Notes under the pieces: generated by a model
What the model saw: only the letters and a program-made list of their open reading frames with translations
Databases searched by the model: none
What the model was told of the DNA's origin: nothing
Translations under genes and position numbers: made by a program
Assembly (NCBI GenBank): GCA_902516925.1
Contig: CABYAF010000002.1
Location: 46,824-110,823 of the forward strand
Length of the DNA stretch: 64,000 nt
From: an uncultured Bacteroidota bacterium
GTDB lineage: Bacteria; Bacteroidota; Bacteroidia; Flavobacteriales; Flavobacteriaceae
Direction: 5' to 3'
In this document: positions 1-10,026 of the stretch, piece after piece
Layout: the number at the start of each line of letters is the position of its first letter
Position numbering within the stretch: position 1 is the stretch's first letter

Positions 1-219
1 CTTTATTAGTTGCTTATTTTCAGACTCTTTAGTGTCATTTTTTAGATAAATATTGATTGTAACATTTTCTTTAAAATAATTTTCAATTGAAGAAGAGTTA
101 AGGTAAATAAAACCTATTAACGATAAAGTAAATAATACAACGGTATTTATCAGGAAAATCGAAATTAAATTACTCCTTACCTTACTAACTTCTGAATTGA
201 TTCTTTTTTTAGTTTCCAA
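1..219 (-). CDS. ftsX: FtsX-like cell division permease, N-terminal part (runs off the window start)
   Basis: Reverse-strand reading from a TTG at 219 gives LETKKRINSEVSKVRSNLISIFLINTVVLFTLSLIGFIYLNSSSIENYFKENVTINIYLKND..., an FtsX-like N-terminus with one TM. ftsX next to leuS is a common flavobacterial arrangement. Confidence 0.55.
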   Translation of the reverse strand, partial: METKKRINSEVSKVRSNLISIFLINTVVLFTLSLIGFIYLNSSSIENYFKENVTINIYLKNDTKESENKQLIK

Positions 220-293
220 ACTTTTATAAAAGTAATAAACAAATAATAAATTAATTTTTATGTTAATTAAATTAGTTCTTCCTTTGTATAAAT

Positions 294-3113
294 TTGCTTA
301 AGGTGAGATATAATTTTCTAGAAATAGAAAAGAAATGGCAAGAATTTTGGAAGACTAATGAGACTTATAAAGTTAGTTTTTCTTCAAAGCCTAAATTCTA
401 TGTATTAGATATGTTTCCATATCCATCAGGTGCTGGTCTTCATGTTGGTCACCCCCTTGGTTATATTGCGAGTGATATATATTCAAGATTTAAAAGACAT
501 AAAGGATATAATGTCCTTCATCCTCAAGGATATGATTCATTTGGACTCCCTGCTGAACAATATGCAATAAGAACTGGCCAACATCCAAAAAAGACCACTT
601 CTGATAACATAAATATGTATAGAAACCAACTAGATAGAATTGGTTTCTCTTTTGATTGGTCCAGAGAAATAAGAACCTCTGATCCAAAATATTATAAGTG
701 GACTCAATGGATATTTATTTTAATGTTTAACTCATTTTATTGTTCAAAGGATAAAAAAGCAAAAAGTATAGATAGTCTCATAAGTATTTTTGAGAAGGAT
801 GGTGATAAAAACTTTAAAGAAGATCTTTTTGAGCATGGATACTCATTTACTGGTTCAGAGTGGAAAAACTTTGATGAAAAAATAAAATCAGACATACTCA
901 TGAACTTTAGGCTGGCATACTTGACTGATGGAGATGTAAATTGGTGTGAGGAGCTAGGAACCGTTTTAGCAAATGATGAAATTATAAATGGAGTAAGTGA
1001 AAGGGGAGGGTATCCAGTAACTAAAAGAAAGGTTAAACATTGGTGTTTAAGAATTAGTAAATACTCGGATAGACTTTTAAATGATTTAGATAAAATTGAT
1101 TGGCCAGAGCCACTAAAAGAAATGCAAAGAAATTGGATTGGAAAATCTAAAGGTGTTTCTGTAACTTTTGATGTTGAAAATTCAAATAAAAAAATTGAGG
1201 TTTTTACTACTAGACCAGATACAATTTTTGGAGTTTCTTTCCTTACTATTGCACCGGAATATAAAGAAATATCAGATTTATCGTTGTTAAATCATAAATC
1301 AGAAATTGAGAACTATATTGATGAAGTTTCAAAAAAATCGGAGAGAGAAAGATTGTCTGATGTAAAAACTGTTTCTGGAGTATTTTCCGGTTCTTATGCA
1401 ATTCATCCTTTTACAAGAAAAAAAATACCTATATGGATTTCAGATTATGTTCTTGCCGGTTATGGAACTGGAGCAGTAATGGGAGTGCCTGCTGGAGATC
1501 AAAGGGATTTTGACTTTGCAAAAAAATTTAAAATTGATATTCCAAATATTTTTGAAAATATAGACATCTCAGAAACTGCTTTTTCCGATAAATCAGGTTT
1601 TAAACTTATTAATTCAGAGTTCCTAAATGGATTAGACTATGAAAAATCTTTGGAATTAATAATCAAAGAAATTGAAAACAAAGAAATTGGTAAATCTAAA
1701 ATTCAATTTAAGTTAAGAGATGCTACATTTAGTCGGCAAAGATATTGGGGTGAGCCAATACCTATATATTATAAGAATGGCATTCCATATAATATTGAGA
1801 CAGAATATTTGCCATTAAAGTTACCAGATGTAGACAATTTTCTTCCAACTAAAAATGGAGACTCCCCATTAGGAAATTCATCTTCATGGGCGTGGAATAA
1901 TAAGACAAAAAAAGTTACATCAAATTCTGAAATTAATGATACTGATACTTTTCCTTTAGAATTAAATACTATGCCAGGTTGGGCAGGAAGTTCTTGGTAC
2001 TTCTATAGATATATGGATCCAACAAATGAAAAAGAATTTATTTCTAAAGAATCTCAAAAATATTGGTCAGATATAGATATTTATTTTGGGGGAAGTGAAC
2101 ATGCTACTGGACATTTGCTATATTCAAGATTTTATCAAAAATTTCTTTATGACTTAGAATATTTAAACAAAGATGAATATTCTAAAAAATTAATTAATCA
2201 AGGTATGATTCTTGGGAACTCTGCATTTATATATAGAAAATCAGGATCAAATCAATACATTTCAAGTAATCTTATCTCAAATTATAAAGTTGATAAAGTT
2301 AGAATTGATATAAAGTATATTAAAGGTGATAATCAAGTAAATTATAGTCTTTTAAAATCTGAAGATTCTGACTTTAAAAATTCCACTTTTAAATTAGAAA
2401 ACGATGTTTTCTTTTGTGTAAGGGAACAAGAAAAAATGTCAAAATCTAAGTTTAATGTTGTTAATCCAGATGAAATTTGTGATCAATATGGAGCTGACAC
2501 TTTAAGGATGTATGAAATGTTCCTAGGTCCAATTGAGCAATCAAAACCTTGGGATACTAGAGGGATTTCTGGAGTTTATTCATTTTTGAAAAAGTTTTGG
2601 AGTTTATTTTTTAAAGATGGAATAATTAATGTTTCAGAAGAAGAGCCTTCAAAAGAATCTTTAAAGTCACTTCACAAAACTATAAAAAAAATTACTCAGG
2701 ATATAGAAAAATTAAGTCTTAATACATGTATAAGCTCATTTATGATTTGTGTAAATGAACTTAGTTCAATTGGTTGTAACAATCGAGAGATTCTACAAAA
2801 CTTATTAATTCTTATTTCTCCTTTTGCACCCCATTTCGCTGAAGAGTTATGGAGTCAATTGGGTCACAAAGAGTCTATAGTTAATCAGATATATCCAGAA
2901 TATAATGAAAAGTATTTGGTCGAAACTGAGAAATTATACCCAGTTTCATTTAATGGTAAAACGAGGTTTACTATTAATCTTTCACTAGATCTTAATAAAA
3001 AACAGATTGAAGATGCTGTATTATCATTTGAAAAAACAAAATCTATTTTAAATAACTCAGAACCAAAAAAAGTTATAGTTGTTCCAGGTAAAATTATAAA
3101 TATTGTTTTATGA
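294..3113 (+). CDS. leuS: Leucyl-tRNA synthetase (start is TTG 294 or GTG 303; no ATG available)
   Basis: 939 aa; HIGH-like FPYPSGAGLHVGHPLGY, KMSKSKFN motif, class I LeuRS editing-domain sequence. Confidence 0.97.
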   Translation: MLKVRYNFLEIEKKWQEFWKTNETYKVSFSSKPKFYVLDMFPYPSGAGLHVGHPLGYIASDIYSRFKRHKGYNVLHPQGYDSFGLPAEQYAIRTGQHPKKTTSDNINMYRNQLDRIGFSFDWSREIRTSDPKYYKWTQWIFILMFNSFYCSKDKKAKSIDSLISIFEKDGDKNFKEDLFEHGYSFTGSEWKNFDEKIKSDILMNFRLAYLTDGDVNWCEELGTVLANDEIINGVSERGGYPVTKRKVKHWCLRISKYSDRLLNDLDKIDWPEPLKEMQRNWIGKSKGVSVTFDVENSNKKIEVFTTRPDTIFGVSFLTIAPEYKEISDLSLLNHKSEIENYIDEVSKKSERERLSDVKTVSGVFSGSYAIHPFTRKKIPIWISDYVLAGYGTGAVMGVPAGDQRDFDFAKKFKIDIPNIFENIDISETAFSDKSGFKLINSEFLNGLDYEKSLELIIKEIENKEIGKSKIQFKLRDATFSRQRYWGEPIPIYYKNGIPYNIETEYLPLKLPDVDNFLPTKNGDSPLGNSSSWAWNNKTKKVTSNSEINDTDTFPLELNTMPGWAGSSWYFYRYMDPTNEKEFISKESQKYWSDIDIYFGGSEHATGHLLYSRFYQKFLYDLEYLNKDEYSKKLINQGMILGNSAFIYRKSGSNQYISSNLISNYKVDKVRIDIKYIKGDNQVNYSLLKSEDSDFKNSTFKLENDVFFCVREQEKMSKSKFNVVNPDEICDQYGADTLRMYEMFLGPIEQSKPWDTRGISGVYSFLKKFWSLFFKDGIINVSEEEPSKESLKSLHKTIKKITQDIEKLSLNTCISSFMICVNELSSIGCNNREILQNLLILISPFAPHFAEELWSQLGHKESIVNQIYPEYNEKYLVETEKLYPVSFNGKTRFTINLSLDLNKKQIEDAVLSFEKTKSILNNSEPKKVIVVPGKIINIVL

Positions 3114-3370
3114 TTGATCCAATGTTTGAAATCATCGGTTTATTAGCAGCTTTTCTTACCACTTCAGCATTTATACCACAAGTTTATAAAATCTATAAAG
3201 AAAAAAAAGCAGATGGTATTTCACTAACAATGTATGTAATATTATTTATTGGCGTTTTGCTGTGGCTTATATATGGAATCCTGATAGGGAGCTTATCAAT
3301 AATTATTGCAAATGGAATAACTTCATTACTACAATTAAGTATAATTATATTTAAGTTAAAAAATTCATAA
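3110..3370 (+). CDS. SemiSWEET-family sugar transporter (MtN3/saliva-like)
   Basis: 86 aa, three TM segments; GLLAAFLTTSAFIPQVYKIYKEKKADGISLTMY is typical of SemiSWEETs. Confidence 0.85.
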   Translation: MIDPMFEIIGLLAAFLTTSAFIPQVYKIYKEKKADGISLTMYVILFIGVLLWLIYGILIGSLSIIIANGITSLLQLSIIIFKLKNS

Positions 3371-3415
3371 TATCATTCACTTTTTTACTAGTTTATTTAA
3401 CTTTACAAAAAAAAG

Positions 3416-4117
3416 ATGTTTTATTTCGACCCCATTTACATATTTATTTTTGGTCCAATATTTGCTTTAAGCTTTTTTATTCAAAATCAACTTAAATCAA
3501 AATTTAAAAAGTTTTCAAAAATCAACTTATCTGCTAACCTTTCCGGTAAAGAAATTGCCGAAAGAATGTTGTCTGATCATGGAATTTATGATGTTAAAGT
3601 TATAAGTGTTAAAGGTCAATTATCAGACCATTACAACCCTCAAAAGAAAACCGTTAATCTTAGTGAAAGCGTATATTTTAAAAAAAATGCTGCCTCTGCT
3701 GCTGTTGCTGCTCATGAGTGTGGTCACGCAGTTCAGCATGCTAAAGGATACGAATGGTTAAAAATGAGGTCTATTCTGGTACCAGTTGTAGGTTTTACTT
3801 CTAATATCGGTATTTGGATTTTGTTGGCTGGATTTTTTTTAATGCAATCTTCACCTGTACTAGGACAAAACTTAACCATGTTGGGTATTTTAGGTTTTGC
3901 ATCCGGTACTTTATTTAGTTTAGTTACTCTTCCTGTTGAATTTGATGCTAGTAAAAGAGCAATTTATTGGTTAGAAAGAAAAAGAATTGTTAACCAAAGA
4001 GAATTAAGTCAGTCTAAAGAAGCACTAAATTGGGCAGCTGCTACATATGTAGTTGCAGCTTTAGCCTCGATTGCTAACCTTGTATACCTTTGGATGAGAT
4101 TTGGCAGAAGGAACTAA
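3416..4117 (+). CDS. YugP-like neutral zinc metallopeptidase, membrane
   Basis: AAHECGHAVQHAKGYEWLKMRSILVPV (HExxH) with several TM segments. Confidence 0.9.
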   Translation: MFYFDPIYIFIFGPIFALSFFIQNQLKSKFKKFSKINLSANLSGKEIAERMLSDHGIYDVKVISVKGQLSDHYNPQKKTVNLSESVYFKKNAASAAVAAHECGHAVQHAKGYEWLKMRSILVPVVGFTSNIGIWILLAGFFLMQSSPVLGQNLTMLGILGFASGTLFSLVTLPVEFDASKRAIYWLERKRIVNQRELSQSKEALNWAAATYVVAALASIANLVYLWMRFGRRN

Positions 4118-4848
4118 CCTTTTATATATTTATCTATAGCCATTGCCATAGAGGGAGAAACCTCTGTTGGTGCTTTAATGTCTATTCTAAGATTTTTAGC
4201 CTTAGCTGCTTCTACAGTTGTGTTACCATAGACAGCAATAAGAGTCTTATTCTGAACAAAATCAGGAAAGTTCTTAAACAAAGATTCAATGCCTAATGGA
4301 CTAAAAAAGACAAGTAAATCATAATACACATCCCTTAGATCAGACAAGTCACTAACAACTGTCTTATAAAGTTGAGCTCGCTCCCATGAGATATCAAAAG
4401 AATCTAATGTCTTTATAATATCTGGATTTAAACTACCAGATGTTGGCGCGAGAAACCTCTCTTTATTAAATTTTGTAAATGTTGCCTCAAGATCTTTAAA
4501 GTTATTATTACCAACATATATTTTTCTTTTTCGGTAAACTACGTATTTCTGCAGATAGTATGCAACAGCTTCAGACTGACAAAAATACTTAGTTTGATCA
4601 GGAACTTTAAATCTCATTTCCTCAGTAATTCTAAAGAAGTGATCAACAGAGTTTCTACTTGTTAATATGACATTATGAAATTTTGAGAAGTCGACTCTTT
4701 GAGCTCTTACATCTTTAGCTGTAAGTCCTTCAACATGAATAAATTTTCTGAAATCTATTTTTAATTTATGCTTTCTAATTAACGAGGAATAAGGTGAATT
4801 ATCGTTAGTAGGCTTTGGCTGAGATATTAAAATTGTTTTAATACTCAT
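4114..4848 (-). CDS. hemD: Uroporphyrinogen-III synthase
   Basis: 244 aa; LISQPKP..., VILTSRNSVDHFF, DLLVFFSPLGIESLFKNFPDF, VYGNTTVEAAKAKNL. Confidence 0.85.
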   Translation of the reverse strand: MSIKTILISQPKPTNDNSPYSSLIRKHKLKIDFRKFIHVEGLTAKDVRAQRVDFSKFHNVILTSRNSVDHFFRITEEMRFKVPDQTKYFCQSEAVAYYLQKYVVYRKRKIYVGNNNFKDLEATFTKFNKERFLAPTSGSLNPDIIKTLDSFDISWERAQLYKTVVSDLSDLRDVYYDLLVFFSPLGIESLFKNFPDFVQNKTLIAVYGNTTVEAAKAKNLRIDIKAPTEVSPSMAMAIDKYIKG

Positions 4849-4864
4849 AAAGAAATGTTTAGGT

Positions 4865-5557
4865 TTAAAGATTTGAATATAACCATATCCATGGGGCTAG
4901 TTTGAACGCACAAAGATACAAAATAAAATACATAACCTCTTTAAGATCAAACTTTAAAAAATAACTCAAATAGTTTTTAGTCTGAAAAAAAAAATGCAAT
5001 CCTATAAGTAAAAAAGAAATATTTTTTAGATAAGTAAAATCATAAAAAGAATTTAAATTATATATGATAAAGTTAAACAACATCAATACAGAAATTAAAA
5101 TATTTACAATATAGTTTTTGTAAAATATAAACTTAAGTTTAGAGCTTATAAACATTCCTAAAATATATCTTATAATTAGAAACCTTATTGATAGAGTACC
5201 TAGAATTAGTATATTAAAATTTAATAATCTTAATAATAAGTTATTACTAATTCCATCAAACTTAATAATTCCTTGCGTATACCAGGCCCCAAAATATGTT
5301 ATGATTACTCCATTAATAAGCAAAAAGAAGAATATATAGAAATAATGGAAATAATTAATTACTGAAGTTCCTGTTCCTGAGATGCCAAGATCATCTGAAC
5401 TATATGGTGTTAAAATATTACGAAAATGATACTTTACACTTCTAAATAAATAAACTAATTTTACTCTTTGGAATATTTGAAAAAAATAAAATACTAATAA
5501 TACAACTAGAACAAATAAAGTGGTTAAATTTTGATTTTGAATCATATTGATTTTCAA
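4865..5557 (-). CDS. DUF4271-like multi-TM protein
   Basis: 230 aa multi-TM protein adjacent to hemD, as often seen for DUF4271 in Bacteroidota. Confidence 0.6.
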   Translation of the reverse strand: MKINMIQNQNLTTLFVLVVLLVFYFFQIFQRVKLVYLFRSVKYHFRNILTPYSSDDLGISGTGTSVINYFHYFYIFFFLLINGVIITYFGAWYTQGIIKFDGISNNLLLRLLNFNILILGTLSIRFLIIRYILGMFISSKLKFIFYKNYIVNILISVLMLFNFIIYNLNSFYDFTYLKNISFLLIGLHFFFQTKNYLSYFLKFDLKEVMYFILYLCAFKLAPWIWLYSNL

Positions 5558-5592
5558 ATAAATAACAAAATTATGGAATAACTATTAAATAA

Positions 5593-6324
5593 ATGAAAGA
5601 CAATAGTTTAATCATCATACCGACTTATAATGAAGCTGAAAATATTGAAGCGGTTATCAATAAAATCTTCTCTTTTGATGACAATAATTCTGTACTGGTA
5701 GTTGATGATAATTCACCAGATGGAACATCAAATATTGTAAATAATTTAAAAAAAGATAACGCCAATAATCTCTTTTTGATTATGAGAGATAAGAAAGATG
5801 GTTTAGGTTCAGCATATAAAGAGGGATTTAAATGGGCACTTGAAAAAAAATACTCCTATATTTTTGAGATGGATGCTGATCTCTCTCATGATCCAACTGA
5901 AATAAATAATTTAAAGAGACTTTTAATAAATAAAGAATGTGATGTAGCGATTGGTTCTAGATATCTAGAAGGTGTAAGTGTAGTGAACTGGCCTTTATCT
6001 AGAATTTTTCTTTCATATTTTGCAAATATTTATGTCAGAATTATTACTTCTATGCCAGTTAAAGACTCAACCTCGGGCTTTATTGGTTATTCAAATGAAG
6101 CATTATCTTCATTGAACATTAATAAAATAGAGTTTAATGGATATGCTTTTCAAATAGAAATGAAATTTAAGCTTTGGAAAAAAAATTTCAAGTTAAAGGA
6201 ACACCAAATAATATTTGTTAATAGAGAACATGGAAAGTCTAAAATGAATAAGAACATTATATTTGAAGCAATAATTGGTGTTATTAAATTAAAAGTGGAT
6301 TCAATATTTAAAAAGGATGAATAA
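5593..6324 (+). CDS. Polyprenol monophosphomannose synthase / DPM1-like GT2 glycosyltransferase
   Basis: LIIIPTYNEAENIEAVI, VVDDNSPDGT, EMDADLSHDP, REHGKSKM. Confidence 0.9.
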   Translation: MKDNSLIIIPTYNEAENIEAVINKIFSFDDNNSVLVVDDNSPDGTSNIVNNLKKDNANNLFLIMRDKKDGLGSAYKEGFKWALEKKYSYIFEMDADLSHDPTEINNLKRLLINKECDVAIGSRYLEGVSVVNWPLSRIFLSYFANIYVRIITSMPVKDSTSGFIGYSNEALSSLNINKIEFNGYAFQIEMKFKLWKKNFKLKEHQIIFVNREHGKSKMNKNIIFEAIIGVIKLKVDSIFKKDE

Positions 6325-7654
6325 ACTCATTATTAAGGACATTATAATAATAAATGAAGGTGTAAGATCTGCTAGTGATATATACATTGAAGGTGATTTT
6401 ATCAAAAAAATTGGCATTAATATAAAATTAGATAATGATGTTCAAATTATTGATGGTAAAGGTCATCTAGCTATTCCTGGAATGATTGATGATCAAGTAC
6501 ATTTTAGAGAACCTGGGTTAACTCACAAAGGAGACATAAGATCTGAATCTAAAGCTGCAATTGCTGGTGGTGTAACATCATATTTTGAAATGCCAAATAC
6601 TTTTCCAAATACTACTTCTATTAAAGAGTTTGAAAATAAAATTAAAATCGCATCAAATAATTCATTTGCAAATTATTCGTTTATGCTAGGTGGAACAAAT
6701 GATAATATGAATGAAATAGAAAGAATAGATGAAAGACAAGTTGCTGGAATTAAACTTTTTTTGGGTTCCTCTACTGGAAAGATGTTAATAGACAACAAAA
6801 GCTCTATTGAGAATATATTCAATAGCACATCGTTACCAATATCTGCTCATTGTGAAGATGAACAGACTATAAAGGATAATACGGAACATTATAAAAGTCT
6901 TTATGGTGAAGATATTCCCATATCTGCTCATCCAGAGATTAGAAATGATGAGGCATGTATAAAAAGCTCAAATTTTGCTGTTACTCTAGCAAAAAAAACT
7001 GGTGCAAGATTAAATGTTTTTCATATTTCAACAGCTATTGAACTTGACTTATTTGATGGTAATCTTGACCTAAACGATAAAAAAATAACTTCAGAAGTAT
7101 GTGCCCATCATCTATGGTTTTCAGATGAGGATTATAACAGACTAGGTTCAAAAATTAAATGGAATCCAGCAATAAAATCAAAGGATGACAGAGATGCATT
7201 GTGGAAAGGCATAAAGAATAATAAAATTGATATTATTGCTTCAGATCATGCTCCTCACACTATAGAGGAAAAAAATAATAAATATTTAAATTGTCCATCA
7301 GGGGGACCTATGGTTCAACATACAATTCTATCTCTATTGCAAAACTGTGAAAAATATGGAGTTTCAATTGAAAAAATCGTAGAAAAAATAGCTCATAATC
7401 CAGCAACTATATTTAAGGTGAACAACAGAGGGTTTTTAAGGGAAGGATATTATGCTGATATTGTTTTGATTGATACAAATACTCCAACTGTTGTTACAAA
7501 AGAGTCTTTACTCTATAAGTGTGGTTGGTCACCTTTTGAAGGCCAAAAGTTTGATAACTCTATTTATAAAACAATATTAAATGGGAATGTAGTTTATGAA
7601 GACGGTGTTGTAAATTCTATACCTCAAGGAAAAAAAATAACCTTTAACAGATGA
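6317..7654 (+). CDS. pyrC: Dihydroorotase
   Basis: 445 aa; GMIDDQVHFREPGLTHKGD, SAHCEDEQT, DIIASDHAPH. Confidence 0.93.
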   Translation: MNKLIIKDIIIINEGVRSASDIYIEGDFIKKIGINIKLDNDVQIIDGKGHLAIPGMIDDQVHFREPGLTHKGDIRSESKAAIAGGVTSYFEMPNTFPNTTSIKEFENKIKIASNNSFANYSFMLGGTNDNMNEIERIDERQVAGIKLFLGSSTGKMLIDNKSSIENIFNSTSLPISAHCEDEQTIKDNTEHYKSLYGEDIPISAHPEIRNDEACIKSSNFAVTLAKKTGARLNVFHISTAIELDLFDGNLDLNDKKITSEVCAHHLWFSDEDYNRLGSKIKWNPAIKSKDDRDALWKGIKNNKIDIIASDHAPHTIEEKNNKYLNCPSGGPMVQHTILSLLQNCEKYGVSIEKIVEKIAHNPATIFKVNNRGFLREGYYADIVLIDTNTPTVVTKESLLYKCGWSPFEGQKFDNSIYKTILNGNVVYEDGVVNSIPQGKKITFNR

Positions 7655-7968
7655 AAAGATATTTAATAATACTTATTTTCATATTTGCATGCTCATCCAA
7701 TGCTCCTGAAAATTTAATTAGTGAAGAAAAAATGGAAAGCATTATTTTTGATATTATGATTCTTAATGCATCAAGTGGTTATGACCTAAAAATTGATAAT
7801 AATATGATAAGTGATGAATTAATTTTTAGAAAGCATGATATTGATAGTGTTCAATTTTATGAAAGTGAACTATATTATTCTCGAAATCCAAGAGTTCATT
7901 TTAATATTTATTCAAATGTTAAGAGAAAGATTCAAAAATCAATTGATAGTCTAAAAAACATTAAATAA
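7651..7968 (+). CDS. DUF4296-like small lipoprotein
   Basis: 105 aa; lipobox-like IFIFACSS at the N-terminus; position between pyrC and tyrS. Confidence 0.65.
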   Translation: MKRYLIILIFIFACSSNAPENLISEEKMESIIFDIMILNASSGYDLKIDNNMISDELIFRKHDIDSVQFYESELYYSRNPRVHFNIYSNVKRKIQKSIDSLKNIK

Positions 7969-9260
7969 TGGAAGAATTTATAGATGAACTTAAGTGGAGG
8001 GGTATGTTACATGATGTAATCCCTGGAACTGAAGAATATTTATCTAAAAATAAAACTATTGGATATATAGGATTTGACCCAACATCTGATTCATTACACA
8101 TTGGAAGCCTTGTGCCCATTTTTATTTTAAGGCATTTTCAAAATGCAGGTCATACTCCAGTAGTTCTTCTCGGAGGAGCAACTGGAATGATCGGTGATCC
8201 ATCTGGAAAGTCCGACGAGAGAAATCTTTTAGATAAAAAGATTTTAAAGCATAATGAAAAGAAATTAAAGCTTCAATTTGAAAAATTTCTTGATTTTAAA
8301 TCAAAAAAAAATAACAGAGCTATTCTAGTAAATAATTATGATTGGATGAGTAAATTCTCAATTATTGACTTTTCCAGAGATATTGGAAAGCACATAACTG
8401 TAAACTATATGATGGCGAAAGAATCTGTGAAAAAACGAATCACCAAAGACACGTCACAAGGTATGTCATTTACTGAATTCACTTACCAACTTATTCAAGG
8501 ATATGATTTTCTCCATCTCTATAAGGATATGAATTGTATGCTTCAAATGGGGGGAAGTGATCAGTGGGGAAACATAACTACTGGAACTGAACTTATTAGA
8601 AGGAAGGAAAATAAAAAAGCATATGCAATGACTTGTCCTTTAATAAAAAAATCTGATGGATCTAAGTTTGGAAAGTCTGAAGGTGGAAATATATGGTTAG
8701 ATAAAAACAAAACTTCAGTTTATAAGTTCTATCAATATTGGTTAAATATATCAGATGAAGATGCTTTAAGTTACATTAAGGTATTTACATTCTTATCAAA
8801 AAGTCAGGTTGAGGAATTAATATTAGAACATAATAAAGATAAAGCTAGAAGGTTACTTCAAAATAAAATTGCAGATACAGTTACAGCTATGGTTCATGGG
8901 CAAAAGGATTTAAATAATGCAATTAGTGCTTCAAAAGTTCTTTTTGGAAAATCTAGTAAACAAGATCTTGAGTCTCTTGATGAAAATACTTTTAATGAAA
9001 TCTTTGATGGAGTTCCAAGTAATATTCTGTCTAAGAAAAAATTATCACAAGAAATAGAAATTGAAAATCTTCTTGCATCTGAAACTAATTTTCTAAAGTC
9101 AATTAGTGAGGCAAGAAGGGCACTAAAAGAAAATTCCATTTCAATTAACAAGAAAAAAATCTCTGGAAATATCAAAATCACTAAAGGTGATTTGATAAAT
9201 GGTAAATATATACTTCTACAAAGAGGTAAAAAGAATTACTATTTAGTAATTGTTAATTAA
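7968..9260 (+). CDS. tyrS: Tyrosyl-tRNA synthetase
   Basis: 430 aa; GFDPTSDSLHIGSLVP, QMGGSDQWGNITTG, KFGKSEGG. Confidence 0.97.
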   Translation: MEEFIDELKWRGMLHDVIPGTEEYLSKNKTIGYIGFDPTSDSLHIGSLVPIFILRHFQNAGHTPVVLLGGATGMIGDPSGKSDERNLLDKKILKHNEKKLKLQFEKFLDFKSKKNNRAILVNNYDWMSKFSIIDFSRDIGKHITVNYMMAKESVKKRITKDTSQGMSFTEFTYQLIQGYDFLHLYKDMNCMLQMGGSDQWGNITTGTELIRRKENKKAYAMTCPLIKKSDGSKFGKSEGGNIWLDKNKTSVYKFYQYWLNISDEDALSYIKVFTFLSKSQVEELILEHNKDKARRLLQNKIADTVTAMVHGQKDLNNAISASKVLFGKSSKQDLESLDENTFNEIFDGVPSNILSKKKLSQEIEIENLLASETNFLKSISEARRALKENSISINKKKISGNIKITKGDLINGKYILLQRGKKNYYLVIVN

Positions 9261-9333
9261 TTATTTCTTTAATATTAAATTTTATTTTGATTACAATCAA
9301 TTAGGCATTATTTACTAAATTGACAACATAACT

Positions 9334-10026
9334 ATGAATAATTCTGATATTAAAATACTTTGTGTTGATGATGAGCCAGATATTTTAGAAATTCTAAAAT
9401 ATAATTTATCTAATGAGGGGTATCAGATATCTACAGCTAAAGATGGTAAAATTGCTATTAAAAAGGCAAGGGAAATTGAGCCAAATCTTATCATAATGGA
9501 TATAATGATGCCAAATATGGATGGCATTGAGACATGTGAAATCCTGAGGTCAGATGAAAGTTTTAATAATACTTTAATCATGTTTCTGACTGCTAGAGGT
9601 GAAGATTACTCATATGTTGCAGCTTATGAGGCAGGAGCTGATGATTATGTAACAAAACCAATTAAACCAAAAAGAATAATATCTAAGGTGAAAGGACTTT
9701 TAAGAAGATCAAAAAAATACTCTGAAAAAGAAGTTGGTGAAATTGTATTTGGTAATCTTAAAATTAATAGAGAAAAATATAAAGTATATAAATCTGATGT
9801 ATCAATTAGTTTACCAAGAAAAGAGTTTGAACTTCTTGATTTACTTGCCTCTAAACCTGATAAGGTATTTAAGAGAGAAAAAATCATGGAAAAAGTTTGG
9901 GGAGAACAGGTAGTTGTTGGAGATAGAACTATAGATGTACATATTAGAAAATTAAGAAAGAAAATAGGAGATAAATATTTTAAGACTGTTAAAGGGGTTG
10001 GGTATAAATTTATTGTTGAAGAATGA
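9334..10026 (+). CDS. OmpR/PhoB-family response regulator
   Basis: Receiver domain (CVDDEPDILEILKYNL, MDIMMPNMDG) and winged-helix domain (VGDRTIDVHIRKLRKKIG). Confidence 0.95.
   Translation: MNNSDIKILCVDDEPDILEILKYNLSNEGYQISTAKDGKIAIKKAREIEPNLIIMDIMMPNMDGIETCEILRSDESFNNTLIMFLTARGEDYSYVAAYEAGADDYVTKPIKPKRIISKVKGLLRRSKKYSEKEVGEIVFGNLKINREKYKVYKSDVSISLPRKEFELLDLLASKPDKVFKREKIMEKVWGEQVVVGDRTIDVHIRKLRKKIGDKYFKTVKGVGYKFIVEE

Noticed and set aside
4090-4296. 68-aa plus-strand ORF
   Set aside because: Antisense to the hemD C-terminus with low-plausibility composition.
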